From the NCBI GenBank assembly GCA_964570285.1, contig CAZMXP010000002.1:124001-188000 (forward strand): a stretch of 64,000 nucleotides of DNA. Direction: 5' to 3'. Within the stretch, counting starts at the first letter, position 1, and each line of letters starts with the position of its first letter. Source of the DNA: CAZMXP01 sp964570285 (GTDB lineage Bacteria > Planctomycetota > PLA2). Positions 52,552-60,657 of the stretch are shown here, in pieces. The translations under genes were made by a program, and so were the position numbers. The notes beneath the pieces are model-generated. The model was not told the DNA's origin. It saw nothing but the letters and a program-made list of their open reading frames with translations, and did not search any database.

Positions 52552-53949
52552 ATGAACGCGCAATTCCTCTTCGCCCTTCTTCCCTTCGTGCTACCTCCGC
52601 TGGGCCCCAAGCCCGACCCGCTGGCGCTCTTCCGCCAGTGGGTACAGTCGCCCTCGCCCGACTTGCGCCTGCAAGCGGCGCGTTCGCTGCGCGGGGATCG
52701 CGGAAGCGATTCGCGGGCCGCCCTTCTCTCGCTCCTCTCCGATCCCCACCCGGCCGTGCGCGCCGGCGTGCGCGACGAGATCGCGGGCCGTCCCCCGGAG
52801 GAGGGTCCCGACCTCGCGCGGGAGATCGCCGCGCTGCGCGACGCCCGGGCGCGGGTCGAGGGGGTGCGGGCCGTCCTCGCGCGGCGCGAGGATCCGAGCC
52901 TCTTCGTCGACGATCGCGAGCCGGAGGTGCGCGCCCGCGCGCTCTTCTCGGGCCGCGTGCCGGCGCCGCTGCTGCGGACGGCGCTGCGCCACGCGGATGG
53001 CCGCACCCGTGCGCTCGCGCTGGAGGCGCTCGGGGAGCCCGAGACCGCCGAGGCGGCCTCGGGCGACAGGGCGGAGGAGGTGCGCATCGTGGTCACGCGC
53101 CTCACGACGAGCCCCGCCGTGGTCGCGGCGCTGATCGGCGACCCCTCGTGGCGCGTGCGTCTCGCCGCCTTCCGGGCAGCCGAGCGGCTTCGCCCGGCGG
53201 CGGCCGTGCCCGCGCTGATCGAGCGCGTCGCGAAGGACGAGGGGCGCGTGCGCGCCCGCGCGGCGCGCGCGCTCGAGAGCCTCACCGGAGCCGGGTTCGG
53301 CAACGACGCGAAGCGATGGCGCGACTGGTGGGCGCGCGCCGCCGCCGGGTTCGTCGTCCCTCCGGCGCCCCCGGACCGGCCTCCGGACAGCACGCGGTCG
53401 ACGATCCGCTTCCGCAAGCTGCCCGTCGAGTCCCTGCGCCTCGCGTTCGTGCTCGACGCGTCGCGATCGATGACGGAGTTGGCCCCCGGCTCGGAGGGCA
53501 AGACGCGCTGGGACCTCGTCGTCCGCGACCTGGGCGAGATCGTGCAGCGCCTCCCTTCGGAGGCGCGCTTCAACGTCATCCTCTTCCGGACCGACGTCGA
53601 GGCGTGGAAGCCGCATCTCACGCCGGCCTCGGCCGGCGCGCGCGCGGCCTGCCGCAAGTGGATCGAGGCCGCGGCCCCCGCGGGCTGGACCAACCTCTTC
53701 GACGCGCTCGCCCTCGCGCTCGCCGACGACGACGTCGACGCGCTCTACATCCTTACCGACGGCGTGCCGAGCCGGGGCGCGGAGACGAAGCGCCGCGCCA
53801 TCCTCGCCGAGGTCGAGTACCTCAACCGCTTCCGGATGGTCCAGATCAACTGCGTGCAGGCGGGCGGCGCCGAAGGGCTCAACAAGGCGTGGGACGGCTT
53901 CCTCGAGGAACTCGCGAAGTCGCACGAGGGCGTCAGCGTGCGGGAGTGA
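52552..53949 (+). CDS. Secreted HEAT-repeat protein with a von Willebrand factor A domain
   Basis: The product of 465 residues has a short N-terminal hydrophobic segment (LFALLPFVLPPLG). HEAT-like repeats follow over about residues 25-255 (SPDLRLQAARSLRGDRGSDSRAALLSLLSDPHPAVRAGV; ALIGDPSWRVRLAAFRAAERL). A VWA domain covers about 295-465, with MIDAS residues in FVLDASRSM (DxSxS), the Thr of WTNLFDALALA and the Asp of LTDGVPS. Such proteins bind metal and protein ligands outside the cell. The last 55 codons are partly duplicated downstream at 54144-54232. Confidence 0.8.
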   Translation: MNAQFLFALLPFVLPPLGPKPDPLALFRQWVQSPSPDLRLQAARSLRGDRGSDSRAALLSLLSDPHPAVRAGVRDEIAGRPPEEGPDLAREIAALRDARARVEGVRAVLARREDPSLFVDDREPEVRARALFSGRVPAPLLRTALRHADGRTRALALEALGEPETAEAASGDRAEEVRIVVTRLTTSPAVVAALIGDPSWRVRLAAFRAAERLRPAAAVPALIERVAKDEGRVRARAARALESLTGAGFGNDAKRWRDWWARAAAGFVVPPAPPDRPPDSTRSTIRFRKLPVESLRLAFVLDASRSMTELAPGSEGKTRWDLVVRDLGEIVQRLPSEARFNVILFRTDVEAWKPHLTPASAGARAACRKWIEAAAPAGWTNLFDALALALADDDVDALYILTDGVPSRGAETKRRAILAEVEYLNRFRMVQINCVQAGGAEGLNKAWDGFLEELAKSHEGVSVRE

Positions 53950-53968
53950 GCCGGGAGTGGGACAGAAG

Positions 53969-54131
53969 GACGCAGAGGCGCGAAGGCGCAGAGGCGCAGA
54001 GGGGCACAGGGGAGAACGAACTCTGCCGCGACGTCATCGGTGCCGCGATCGACGTGCATCGCCGGGAAGGAATCGAGAGGGTCGTCAATGGCCTGCCCGA
54101 TTGATTCTCTGCGCCTTGGCGCCTTTGCGTC
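53969..54131 (+). mobile_element. Decayed GxxExxY gene between 25-bp inverted repeats
   Basis: Imperfect 25-base inverted repeats (53969-53993 and 54107-54131, 23 of 25 complementary; core GGCGC-AAGGCGCAGAG) bracket a short frame. It encodes ENELCRDVIGAAIDVHR, the N-terminal signature of GxxExxY proteins, followed immediately by GIERVVNGLPD and a stop, which resembles the family C-terminus. The middle of the gene has been deleted. This GCGCC-rich repeat next to GxxExxY genes is a pattern I have seen in other bacterial genomes. It is a remnant, not a working gene. Confidence 0.6.
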
Positions 54132-54143
54132 ATGAAGCGCCTG

Positions 54144-54232
54144 ACGAAACGCCGCGCGATCCTCGACGGGATCGAGTGCCTGAACCGCTTCCGGATGGTC
54201 CAGATCAACTGCGTACAGGCTGGCGGCGCCGA
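54144..54232 (+). repeat. Partial duplicate of the end of the VWA gene
   Basis: These 89 bases match 53785-53873, inside the VWA gene, at about 90% (9 differences). In frame they encode TKRRAILDGIECLNRFRMVQ and beyond. The copy has no MIDAS domain and runs into unrelated sequence, so it is a pseudogene fragment. It starts 12 bases after the GxxExxY remnant. Confidence 0.8.
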
Positions 54233-54355
54233 GAAGATCGTGGGTGGGCGCGGGGGGCCTGGCGGCGACTCACGTTCGCGGCCCGCTTGGCGTTGCATCG
54301 CGGAAGCCCGGGGCGGATCGGATCCTGCTATCCTGTCCGCGGGAGCGCGGCGACG

Positions 54356-56065
54356 GTGGCCATCGTCGGAATCGATCTCGGCACGACCAACAGTCTCGTG
54401 GCGCTGCTACGTGGCGGCGCGCCGCTGACACTGGCCAACGAGCTTGACGAGCACCTGACGCCCTCCGCGGTCGCGGTCGCGGAGGACGGGGCCCTTCTCG
54501 TCGGGCGCGCCGCGAAGGACCGGCTCGTGCTCGCGCCGGAGTCGGGCCGCGCCTTCTTCAAGCGGGACATGGGGACCGACGTCCGGTACCGCTTCGGCGG
54601 GCGCGAGTGGAGCCCCATCGAGTGCTCCGCGCTGATCCTCCGCGAGATGAAGCGCATCGCCGAGCTGGCGCTCGGCACTCCCGTGGGGCGGGCGGTCATC
54701 ACGGTGCCGGCCTACTTCCACGACCCGCAGCGGCAGGCGACCGTCTCCGCGGCGGAGATCGCCGGGCTCAAGGTCGACCGGATCCTCAACGAGCCGACGG
54801 CCGCGGCGCTCGCCTACGGGTACGCCCGGCCCGAGAGGGAGTGCCGCATCCTCGTCTTCGATCTCGGCGGCGGCACCTTCGACGTGACGCTGCTCGAGGT
54901 GTTCGAGGGGCTGATCGAGGTGCGTGCCTCCACAGGCGACAGCATGCTCGGTGGCGAGGACTACACCGACGCGCTGCTGAAGCTGGTCGAGGGGAAGCTC
55001 GGCGGACGGGTGCGGTCCCCGGGCGCGCTGCGGCAGCAGGTCGAAGTGCTCAAGCGCGATCTCTCCCGCGCCGCGTCGGCGACGCTCCGGCACGGCGGCG
55101 GCGAGGTCGCGGTGACCCGGCAGGAGTTCGAGGCGGCGACGCGCGACATCACCGGGCGCATGCAGCCGATCGTGCGCCGCTGCCTTCGCGATGCGGGCGT
55201 CACGGCGGAGCAGCTCGACGACGTGCTGCTCGTCGGCGGGGCGAGCCGGATGCCGGTCGTGCACGCGTTCATCGCGAAGGAGCTCGGGGAGCGGACGCCC
55301 CGGCTCGTCGACTACGACAAGGTCGTCGCGCATGGCGCCGCGGTGCAGGCGGCGCGGTGCGAGCGGCAGGAGGCCGTCCGCGACGTCATCCTGACCGACG
55401 TCTGCCCCCACTCCCTCGGCGTGGAGGTCTGCAAGGAGTTCTCCCCGGACCGCTACGAGGACGGGTTCTTCCTGCCGATCCTCGACCGCAACACCACCGT
55501 CCCCGCGAGCCGCGTGCACCGCCTGAACACGCTCTACCCCACGCAGGACAGGCTCGTGCTCCGCGTCTTCCAGGGGGAGAGCCGGCGCGTGGAGGAGAAC
55601 ACGCTGCTCGGGGATCTCGCGATCGAGGGCCTCAAGCACCGTGCGGGCCAGAAGCACCCGGGCACCGTCGACGTGCGCTTCTCCTACGACGCGAGCGGGC
55701 TGCTCGAGGTGGACGTCACGGTCCTGCACTCGGGGGAGAAGCGCTCGAAGCTGATCCAGCGGAGGCCGGGCGCGCTCAGCCAGGCCGAGATCGACGAGGC
55801 GCTGCGCCGGCTGCGACCGCTGAAGGTCAGCCCGCGCGACCTGCTGCCGAACCGGGCGCGCCTCGAACGGGCCGAGCGGGCGTTCCGCGAACTCACGGGT
55901 CGCGCTCGCGACCAGCTCACGTCCGCCCTCGACCAGTTCGAGGCGGCGCTGGCCTCCGCCGACGGCGAGTCGATCGCCTTCTCCGGTGCCGTGCTCGACC
56001 AGCTCCTTGATACGAGGTTCCTCGCCGAGGGCGAGCGTCAGCCGGAGCTGGACCCGCTGCCTTGA
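54356..56065 (+). CDS. Hsp70-family chaperone (short DnaK/HscC-like)
   Basis: The product of 569 residues starts with GTG (54356). It has Hsp70 ATPase motifs: VGIDLGTTNSLVALL, VITVPAYFHDPQRQAT, LNEPTAAALAYGY, VFDLGGGTFDVTLLE and VLLVGGASRMPVV. A shortened substrate domain follows (DVCPHSLGVEV; NTTVPASRVHRLNTLYPTQDRLVLRVFQGESR). It lacks the C-terminal lid and EEVD-like tail of DnaK (about 640 residues), close to HscC in length. Its stop overlaps the start of a J-like gene, so the pair probably works together. Confidence 0.88.
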   Translation: MAIVGIDLGTTNSLVALLRGGAPLTLANELDEHLTPSAVAVAEDGALLVGRAAKDRLVLAPESGRAFFKRDMGTDVRYRFGGREWSPIECSALILREMKRIAELALGTPVGRAVITVPAYFHDPQRQATVSAAEIAGLKVDRILNEPTAAALAYGYARPERECRILVFDLGGGTFDVTLLEVFEGLIEVRASTGDSMLGGEDYTDALLKLVEGKLGGRVRSPGALRQQVEVLKRDLSRAASATLRHGGGEVAVTRQEFEAATRDITGRMQPIVRRCLRDAGVTAEQLDDVLLVGGASRMPVVHAFIAKELGERTPRLVDYDKVVAHGAAVQAARCERQEAVRDVILTDVCPHSLGVEVCKEFSPDRYEDGFFLPILDRNTTVPASRVHRLNTLYPTQDRLVLRVFQGESRRVEENTLLGDLAIEGLKHRAGQKHPGTVDVRFSYDASGLLEVDVTVLHSGEKRSKLIQRRPGALSQAEIDEALRRLRPLKVSPRDLLPNRARLERAERAFRELTGRARDQLTSALDQFEAALASADGESIAFSGAVLDQLLDTRFLAEGERQPELDPLP

Positions 56066-57330
56066 GCCCGTGGGAGGTGCTGGGCCTCGCCGAGGGGACG
56101 ACGGACCCGGGCGAGATCCGCCGCGCCTACGCGGCGAAGGTGCGCGAGTCCCCCCCCGACCGCGATCCGGAGGCCTTCCGTCTCATCCGCGAGGCGTACG
56201 AGTTGCTGCGGGACGGCGACTTCGGGGTCGCGGGCGACGACGACTGGGACGACGCCGACGCCGACGTCGATCCGGGGCCCCTGGAGCCGCCCGCCTGGAA
56301 GACGGACCGCAAGACGCGTCCCCCGGCGGACGAGGGCGCCCCGTCCCAGCCGCCACCCGGGCGGGAGACGCGCCGGTTCGATCCCGAGGCGCTGTGCGAG
56401 GCAGAGCTGGCGGCCGTGGAGCGCGCCGCCGCCCTCGCGCCGGGGGAGGAGCGTGCCGCCGCGCTGCGCAAGGCGCTGCGTGCGCTGGCGAACCGTGCGC
56501 ACCAGGACTCCCGGCTCGCGCCGCTCTGGAGCGCCGCCTTCCTGCGGGCGGTCCGGGAGGGCCGGCCGCCGTTGCGGCCCGCCCTCTTCGTGCAGGTCGG
56601 CGACGTCGTGCTCGACCTGCGCGAGGGCGATGGCGAACTGGCCAACCATGTGATCGACGACCTGCTCCTCGTGGTGGACTTCGACGGCCTCGAGTCGCTC
56701 GCCCACGCCCTCCGCGAGTCCGGGCGCGAGCCTCTGCACCGCGTCGAGCACGTCGAGCTCAAGCTCGCGACCGCCCTCGCCCTCGTGCAGCCCGCCCTCG
56801 CCCGCGCCATCGCCGACCGCGCCTTCCGCCGTCGTCCCCGCGCGGAACGCGACCGAAACGACTGGGACGAGTTCGACCGCCGCATCGCCGCCTCGAAGGG
56901 CCTCTCGAGGGTCAAGCCCGACGTCGTGCGCTACCTGGCCGCGCTCGCCGCCGGGCAGCCGTGGGACCTCGACAGCAGCCGCTACCCGGCGCGCGAGGCG
57001 CTGCGCGTGCTCGGGGAGCAGCCCGCCGACAGCGCGCTGCGCGCGCTGCTGCTCGAGCGCGCGCCGGAGTTCGCGGAGGCCGCCGGCACCGGTCCGGTCA
57101 CGAAACTGGGCTGCGGCAAGGCGATCGCCCTCATCTTTCTCGCGATCTTCCTGATCCGCGTCTGCGTGCGCGTCTCCGACAACGAGCGGCGGGAGAGGCG
57201 TCCCGATACCGAGCGCATCCTGCGCGATGCCGACCGCTCCATCCGCGAGACCGAGCGACTCCTGCGCGAGCTGCAGGAGAAGCGGAACCGCTTGCAGCCG
57301 CCCTCCCCCGCGCCCCCTCCCGACCGCTAG
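56062..57330 (+). CDS. J-domain-like membrane protein partner of the Hsp70
   Basis: The product of 422 residues starts with TTG, overlapping the Hsp70 stop (TTGA). Residues about 1-48 resemble a J domain (SPWEVLGLAEGTTDPGEIRRAYAAKV...DPEAFRLIREAYELL). In place of the HPD tripeptide needed to stimulate Hsp70, the sequence reads SPPD, so the His is missing. An acidic linker (about 55-80) is followed by a helical domain. One membrane helix (about 350-372, AIALIFLAIFLIRVCVRV) precedes a charged, coiled-coil-like tail. It may tether the Hsp70 to the membrane. Confidence 0.7.
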   Translation: MSPWEVLGLAEGTTDPGEIRRAYAAKVRESPPDRDPEAFRLIREAYELLRDGDFGVAGDDDWDDADADVDPGPLEPPAWKTDRKTRPPADEGAPSQPPPGRETRRFDPEALCEAELAAVERAAALAPGEERAAALRKALRALANRAHQDSRLAPLWSAAFLRAVREGRPPLRPALFVQVGDVVLDLREGDGELANHVIDDLLLVVDFDGLESLAHALRESGREPLHRVEHVELKLATALALVQPALARAIADRAFRRRPRAERDRNDWDEFDRRIAASKGLSRVKPDVVRYLAALAAGQPWDLDSSRYPAREALRVLGEQPADSALRALLLERAPEFAEAAGTGPVTKLGCGKAIALIFLAIFLIRVCVRVSDNERRERRPDTERILRDADRSIRETERLLRELQEKRNRLQPPSPAPPPDR

Positions 57331-58421
57331 AAGGGCTCGAAGCCGGTCTCGCGCCCCATGAGCCGCTCGCGCACGAGCCGCACGGCCTTGTCGGGGCCCT
57401 TGACCGCGCGGCCGATCACGTGCGGCGCCGCGCCGTGCTTTCGCGCGATCGTGCAGGCGGCGTCGACATCCTTCGGCGGCACGACGAGGCACATGCCGAT
57501 GCCCATGTTGAAGACCTTGTACATCTCGGCGCGGTCCACCTTGCCGCTCTTCGCGATCAGGTCGAACAGGGGGGGCGCGGGGGGGAGCGCGTCGATCTCG
57601 AAGCCGACCTCGGCGCCGACGCGGTTGAGATTGAGCAGGCCGTCGCCGGTGATGTGGCAGAGCGCCTTCACGGTGACGCCGCCGGCGAAGAGTTCCATGG
57701 CTTCGCGCACGTAGATGCGCGTCGGCTCGAGCAGCGCCTCGCCGACGGTGCGGCCCAGTTCGGCGACATGCGTCGTGACGTCGAGCTTGCCCTGGCCGAA
57801 GAGCGCGCGCCGCGCGAGGCTGAAGCCGTTGCTGTGCACCCCCGTGCTCGCAAGGCCGATCAGGATGTCGCCCGGCGCGACCTGCGCGCCCCAGTTGAGC
57901 CGCGCCATCGGCACGAGGCCGACGGCGGTGCCGACGAGGTCGAGGCCGTGGCCGGGCTTCTGGCCGCGGATCACCTCGGGGAGTTGCGCCGTCTCGCCGC
58001 CCGGGATGCTGATGTTGGCCTGCCGCGCCCCTTCGAGCAGCCCCTTCGCGATCTCGGCGAGCATGCCGGGCTGCAACCGCTCGATGCCGACGTAGTCGAC
58101 CATCGCGATCGGCTCGGCGCCGATGCAGACGAGGTCGTTGACGTTCATCGCGATGCAGTCGATGCCGACGGTGTCGTACTTGCCCATCCGCTCCGCGACG
58201 AGGATCTTGCTGCCGACGCCGTCGGTGCAGAGCCCCAGCGCGAGGTCCGCCGTCAACCGCAGCGCCGTCGCGTAGTAGCCGTTCTCCATGACGGCCTCGC
58301 CGACCCCGCGCCGGAACCCCGCGCTCGGCGCGAGGATCCGCGCCAACCCCTCAAGCTCCCGCGACACGAGATCGACGTCGACCCCCGTGCCCGCATACGT
58401 CAAGCCGCGCTCGTTACCCAT
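57327..58421 (-). CDS. purM: Phosphoribosylformylglycinamidine cyclo-ligase
   Basis: The product of 364 residues has PurM landmarks: an N-terminal AGTGVDVD, LCTDGVGSKILVAERMGKYDTVGIDCIAMNVNDLVCIGAEP, GGETAQLPEVI, and HSNGFSLARRAL. It closes the imidazole ring (FGAM to AIR), one step after PurL/PurQ. It is homologous to SelD but lacks the SelD N-terminal Gly-Cys/Sec-Gly-Lys loop, so it is not selenophosphate synthetase despite lying beside tRNA-Sec. Its stop overlaps the J-like gene end by 4 bases. Confidence 0.95.
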   Translation of the reverse strand: MGNERGLTYAGTGVDVDLVSRELEGLARILAPSAGFRRGVGEAVMENGYYATALRLTADLALGLCTDGVGSKILVAERMGKYDTVGIDCIAMNVNDLVCIGAEPIAMVDYVGIERLQPGMLAEIAKGLLEGARQANISIPGGETAQLPEVIRGQKPGHGLDLVGTAVGLVPMARLNWGAQVAPGDILIGLASTGVHSNGFSLARRALFGQGKLDVTTHVAELGRTVGEALLEPTRIYVREAMELFAGGVTVKALCHITGDGLLNLNRVGAEVGFEIDALPPAPPLFDLIAKSGKVDRAEMYKVFNMGIGMCLVVPPKDVDAACTIARKHGAAPHVIGRAVKGPDKAVRLVRERLMGRETGFEPF

Positions 58422-58497
58422 CGCCCTCAGGTGTACCCCCGGCCCTGCGCACGGTCAATTCGGCACCCCCGATCACCCCGGCCTCCCTCGTTCCTAG

Positions 58498-58522
58498 CGC
58501 CAATTCCCGCAGGGAATTGGCG
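58498..58522. terminator. Perfect 11-bp palindrome at the 3' end of tRNA-Sec
   Basis: CGCCAATTCCC-GCA-GGGAATTGGCG overlaps the encoded CCA end of tRNA-Sec. No T tract follows on the minus strand. It could stop the tRNA transcript or guide 3' processing. Confidence 0.5.
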
Positions 58523-58613
58523 GCAGCGCATAGGAATCGAACCTACCTGCCCGGCATGACCGGGCACATCGGATTTGAAGTCCGTGGGGGGCACCAGCCC
58601 TCCAACCGCTGCC
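58518..58613 (-). tRNA. selC: Selenocysteine tRNA (anticodon UCA)
   Basis: A 96-base class II tRNA including encoded CCA. The acceptor begins GGCAGCG paired with CGCTGCC; the eighth pair expected in tRNA-Sec is a G-G mismatch. The D arm is long (GGAGGGC-TGGT-GCCCCCC, one A-C mismatch). The anticodon loop CTTCAAA is the same as in E. coli selC, with TCA at 58578-58576. The extra arm has a 7-bp stem (TGCCCGG/CCGGGCA). The T stem-loop is GTAGG-TTCGATT-CCTAT. The discriminator is G. A UGA-suppressor reading is excluded by the long arm and D stem. Confidence 0.92.
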
Positions 58614-58808
58614 GTATCGTGCCGGGTCGAGGCAGCCCCCGGAACGAAGGGTGGACGTTGTACCGCAACGTATACGCCCCGCAACCTCTCCGTTCCGGAA
58701 AGTGCACAGGCGTTCGTTCGGGGGACGGGCGCGGAGCCCGCGCTGCGGTCGCCGCGCTGGCCCCCGCGCGCGGGAGGGGTACCCCTCTAGTGGAGGTAAC
58801 GAGTCCCT

Positions 58809-59531
58809 ATGCACCGTCTGGCGATCACCGCCATGCTCTGCCTGCTCACCGCGGGCTGCAGCGTGGATCAACTTGTATTGAACGAGGCCGAACAGCAGGA
58901 CCTCGTGGACAATTTCGACGCGGCCGTGCGGGTCTATTCGGACCTGTCGGAATTCGCGTTCGCGGCGGCCCTCGGCAACGGGGACGTCGAGGACTACGAC
59001 TATGAAGCCCCCAGCGCGGCGAACGGCTGGGTCGGCACGATCCTCTGGCCAGGCGCGGTCTTCCCGTCGGGGACCGGCAACCTGACGATGCGCTTCTCCG
59101 TCTCCACGGGGGGCGTCCCGGTGGATCCCTACAGCATCGACCTGTCGGCGGCGAGTTCGGCGTCGATCGACGCCGAGATCCTCTTCGACGGCACGAGCGA
59201 TGTCGGCGCGCCCCTGCACGCCGACGCCGACCTCACGATCGACATGCTCTGGCAGGACGGCGAGTCCGCGAGCACGGTGATGAACGGCAACTTCATCATC
59301 CAGCACAACGCCTACGTCGCGGACCTCGTCGCGAGGGACTTCACGCTCCTCTTCGACCTCGCCACGCAGCAGTCGGCGACGGCGAGCGGCGACGTGATCG
59401 GCAAGATCGACATCCCGAACTTCGCCTTCGACGCGGACTTCAGCCTGACCGGCCTCGGCAGCCAGATCGCTGCCGTGCTCCGGGTCGCGGGCACCCGGGT
59501 CAACTACTTCCTCGACGTCGCCGATCTCTAG
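58809..59531 (+). CDS. Lipoprotein of unknown function
   Basis: The product of 240 residues starts MHRLAITAMLCLLTAGC, a lipoprotein signal with Cys17. The mature part is low in Lys, rich in Asp, Ala, Ser and Thr, and beta-rich throughout (LTMRFSVSTGG; DAEILFDGTSDV; GKIDIPNFAFDADFSLTGLGSQIAAVLRV), resembling an extracellular beta-sandwich or lipocalin-like fold. GGAGG lies 10 bases before the ATG. No family recognised. tRNA-Sec is divergent upstream. Confidence 0.7.
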   Translation: MHRLAITAMLCLLTAGCSVDQLVLNEAEQQDLVDNFDAAVRVYSDLSEFAFAAALGNGDVEDYDYEAPSAANGWVGTILWPGAVFPSGTGNLTMRFSVSTGGVPVDPYSIDLSAASSASIDAEILFDGTSDVGAPLHADADLTIDMLWQDGESASTVMNGNFIIQHNAYVADLVARDFTLLFDLATQQSATASGDVIGKIDIPNFAFDADFSLTGLGSQIAAVLRVAGTRVNYFLDVADL

Positions 59532-59544
59532 GCCCCGCCTTCGG

Positions 59545-59574
59545 AGCCGGGGGGCCCCCCGCGGCCCCCCGGCT
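59545..59574 (+). terminator. Strong GC hairpin, probable terminator
   Basis: AGCCGGGGGGCC pairs with GGCCCCCCGGCT (12 bp) around a 6-base loop, 13 bases after the stop at 59531; one further T follows the stem. Confidence 0.6.
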
Positions 59575-59625
59575 TCCGCTTTCGGCGGCGGACGCACGCC
59601 CGCGTGCGTTACAACATGCGCGGGA

Positions 59626-60657
59626 ATGGCGCGCATCGCGATCCTCTGCCTCCTTCTCGGTGCCGCCGGGGCGTCGCCGGAGCAGTCGCGCGTCGACAGC
59701 GCGCTCGCGCGCGCCGTCGCGTGGCTGCGCGGCCAGCAGGACGCGCGCGGGGGCTACGGCACCAACAGCGGCGAGTGCGCGCTCGCGCTGCTCGCGCTGC
59801 GCCACGCCGGCGTGGCCCCCGGCGACCCGGCCTGCGCGAAGGCCGCCGCGCATCTCGTGCGCGCGCTGCCCGACGGCACCGTCTACGGCGCCGCCCTCGG
59901 CGTGCTCGCGCTGCTCGCGCACGGGCCTGAGGCGCACCGCGAGGAGATCGACCTGCTGCTCGACCACCTCGCGAAGGGGCAGTGCAGGAACGGCCAGTGG
60001 ACCTACGCCTATCGCGCCACCGCGAGCAAGAAGGCGGGCGACAACTCCAACACGCAGATCGCGATCCTCGCCTGCGCCGCCGCCCGCGCGCGCCGGTTCG
60101 ATGTCGACGAGGAGGTCTTCCGCCGCTGCCACGCCTTCTTCCGCGGCTCGCAGAACGCCGACGGCGGCTTCGGCTACGCCGACAACCAGCGCAAGCGCTC
60201 CTACGGCAGCATGACGGCGGGCGGGGCGATGGCGATGGCGCTCGGCGCCTGCGTCGAGGCCAAGGTGCCCTTCCGCGATGGGGGGGGGCTCGGGGGGGAG
60301 GACCTGAGGCGCGCGATCGCGTGGCTCGGCGGGGGGGGCAAGATCGACGAGAACCGCGGCTCCGCGGACGCGTTCGGCGGGCGCAAGGGCAAGCGGAGCG
60401 ACTCCTTCTGGAAGCACTACTGGCTCTGGTCGCTCGAGCGGGCCTGCCACGCCGCGGCGGTCGCCGACCTCGCCGGGCGGGACTGGTACGCCGAGGGCGC
60501 GACCTACCTGCTCGGGTCGCAGCGCGACGACGGCTCCTGGCGCGACCCCGAGCGCGAGTTGCAGGCGACCTGCTTCGCCGTGCTCTTCCTGACCCGCAGC
60601 ACGCTCGTCACGCTGACGCCCCGCGACCGCGACCGTCCCGCCGTCACCGGCCGCTAG
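59626..60657 (+). CDS. Secreted prenyltransferase/squalene-oxidase-repeat protein
   Basis: The product of 343 residues starts MARIAILCLLLGAAGASPE, a signal peptide. It has alpha-alpha toroid repeats of the squalene cyclase/prenyltransferase type (AVAWLRGQQDARGGYGTNSGECALALLAL; FFRGSQNADGGFGYADN; YLLGSQRDDGSWRDPERELQATCFAVLFL). The catalytic DxDD motif of real cyclases is not seen, so it probably only shares the fold. Such secreted toroid proteins are frequent in planctomycetes. It is convergent with the PTS enzyme I gene and overlaps it by 4 bases. Confidence 0.8.
   Translation: MARIAILCLLLGAAGASPEQSRVDSALARAVAWLRGQQDARGGYGTNSGECALALLALRHAGVAPGDPACAKAAAHLVRALPDGTVYGAALGVLALLAHGPEAHREEIDLLLDHLAKGQCRNGQWTYAYRATASKKAGDNSNTQIAILACAAARARRFDVDEEVFRRCHAFFRGSQNADGGFGYADNQRKRSYGSMTAGGAMAMALGACVEAKVPFRDGGGLGGEDLRRAIAWLGGGGKIDENRGSADAFGGRKGKRSDSFWKHYWLWSLERACHAAAVADLAGRDWYAEGATYLLGSQRDDGSWRDPERELQATCFAVLFLTRSTLVTLTPRDRDRPAVTGR

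Noticed and set aside
53957..54120. GxxExxY frame as a working gene
   Set aside because: Only the two ends of the protein remain, joined in about 33 codons; the core domain is missing.
54132..54428. A 98-residue plus-strand frame after the VWA gene
   Set aside because: Its only recognisable part is the 89-bp duplicate of the VWA gene end; the remainder overlaps the Hsp70 start in another frame.
57327..58421. PurM-like gene next to tRNA-Sec as a possible selD
   Set aside because: The sequence has PurM motifs and lacks the SelD N-terminal Cys/Sec-Gly-Lys loop; purQ and purL elsewhere in the window need this enzyme.
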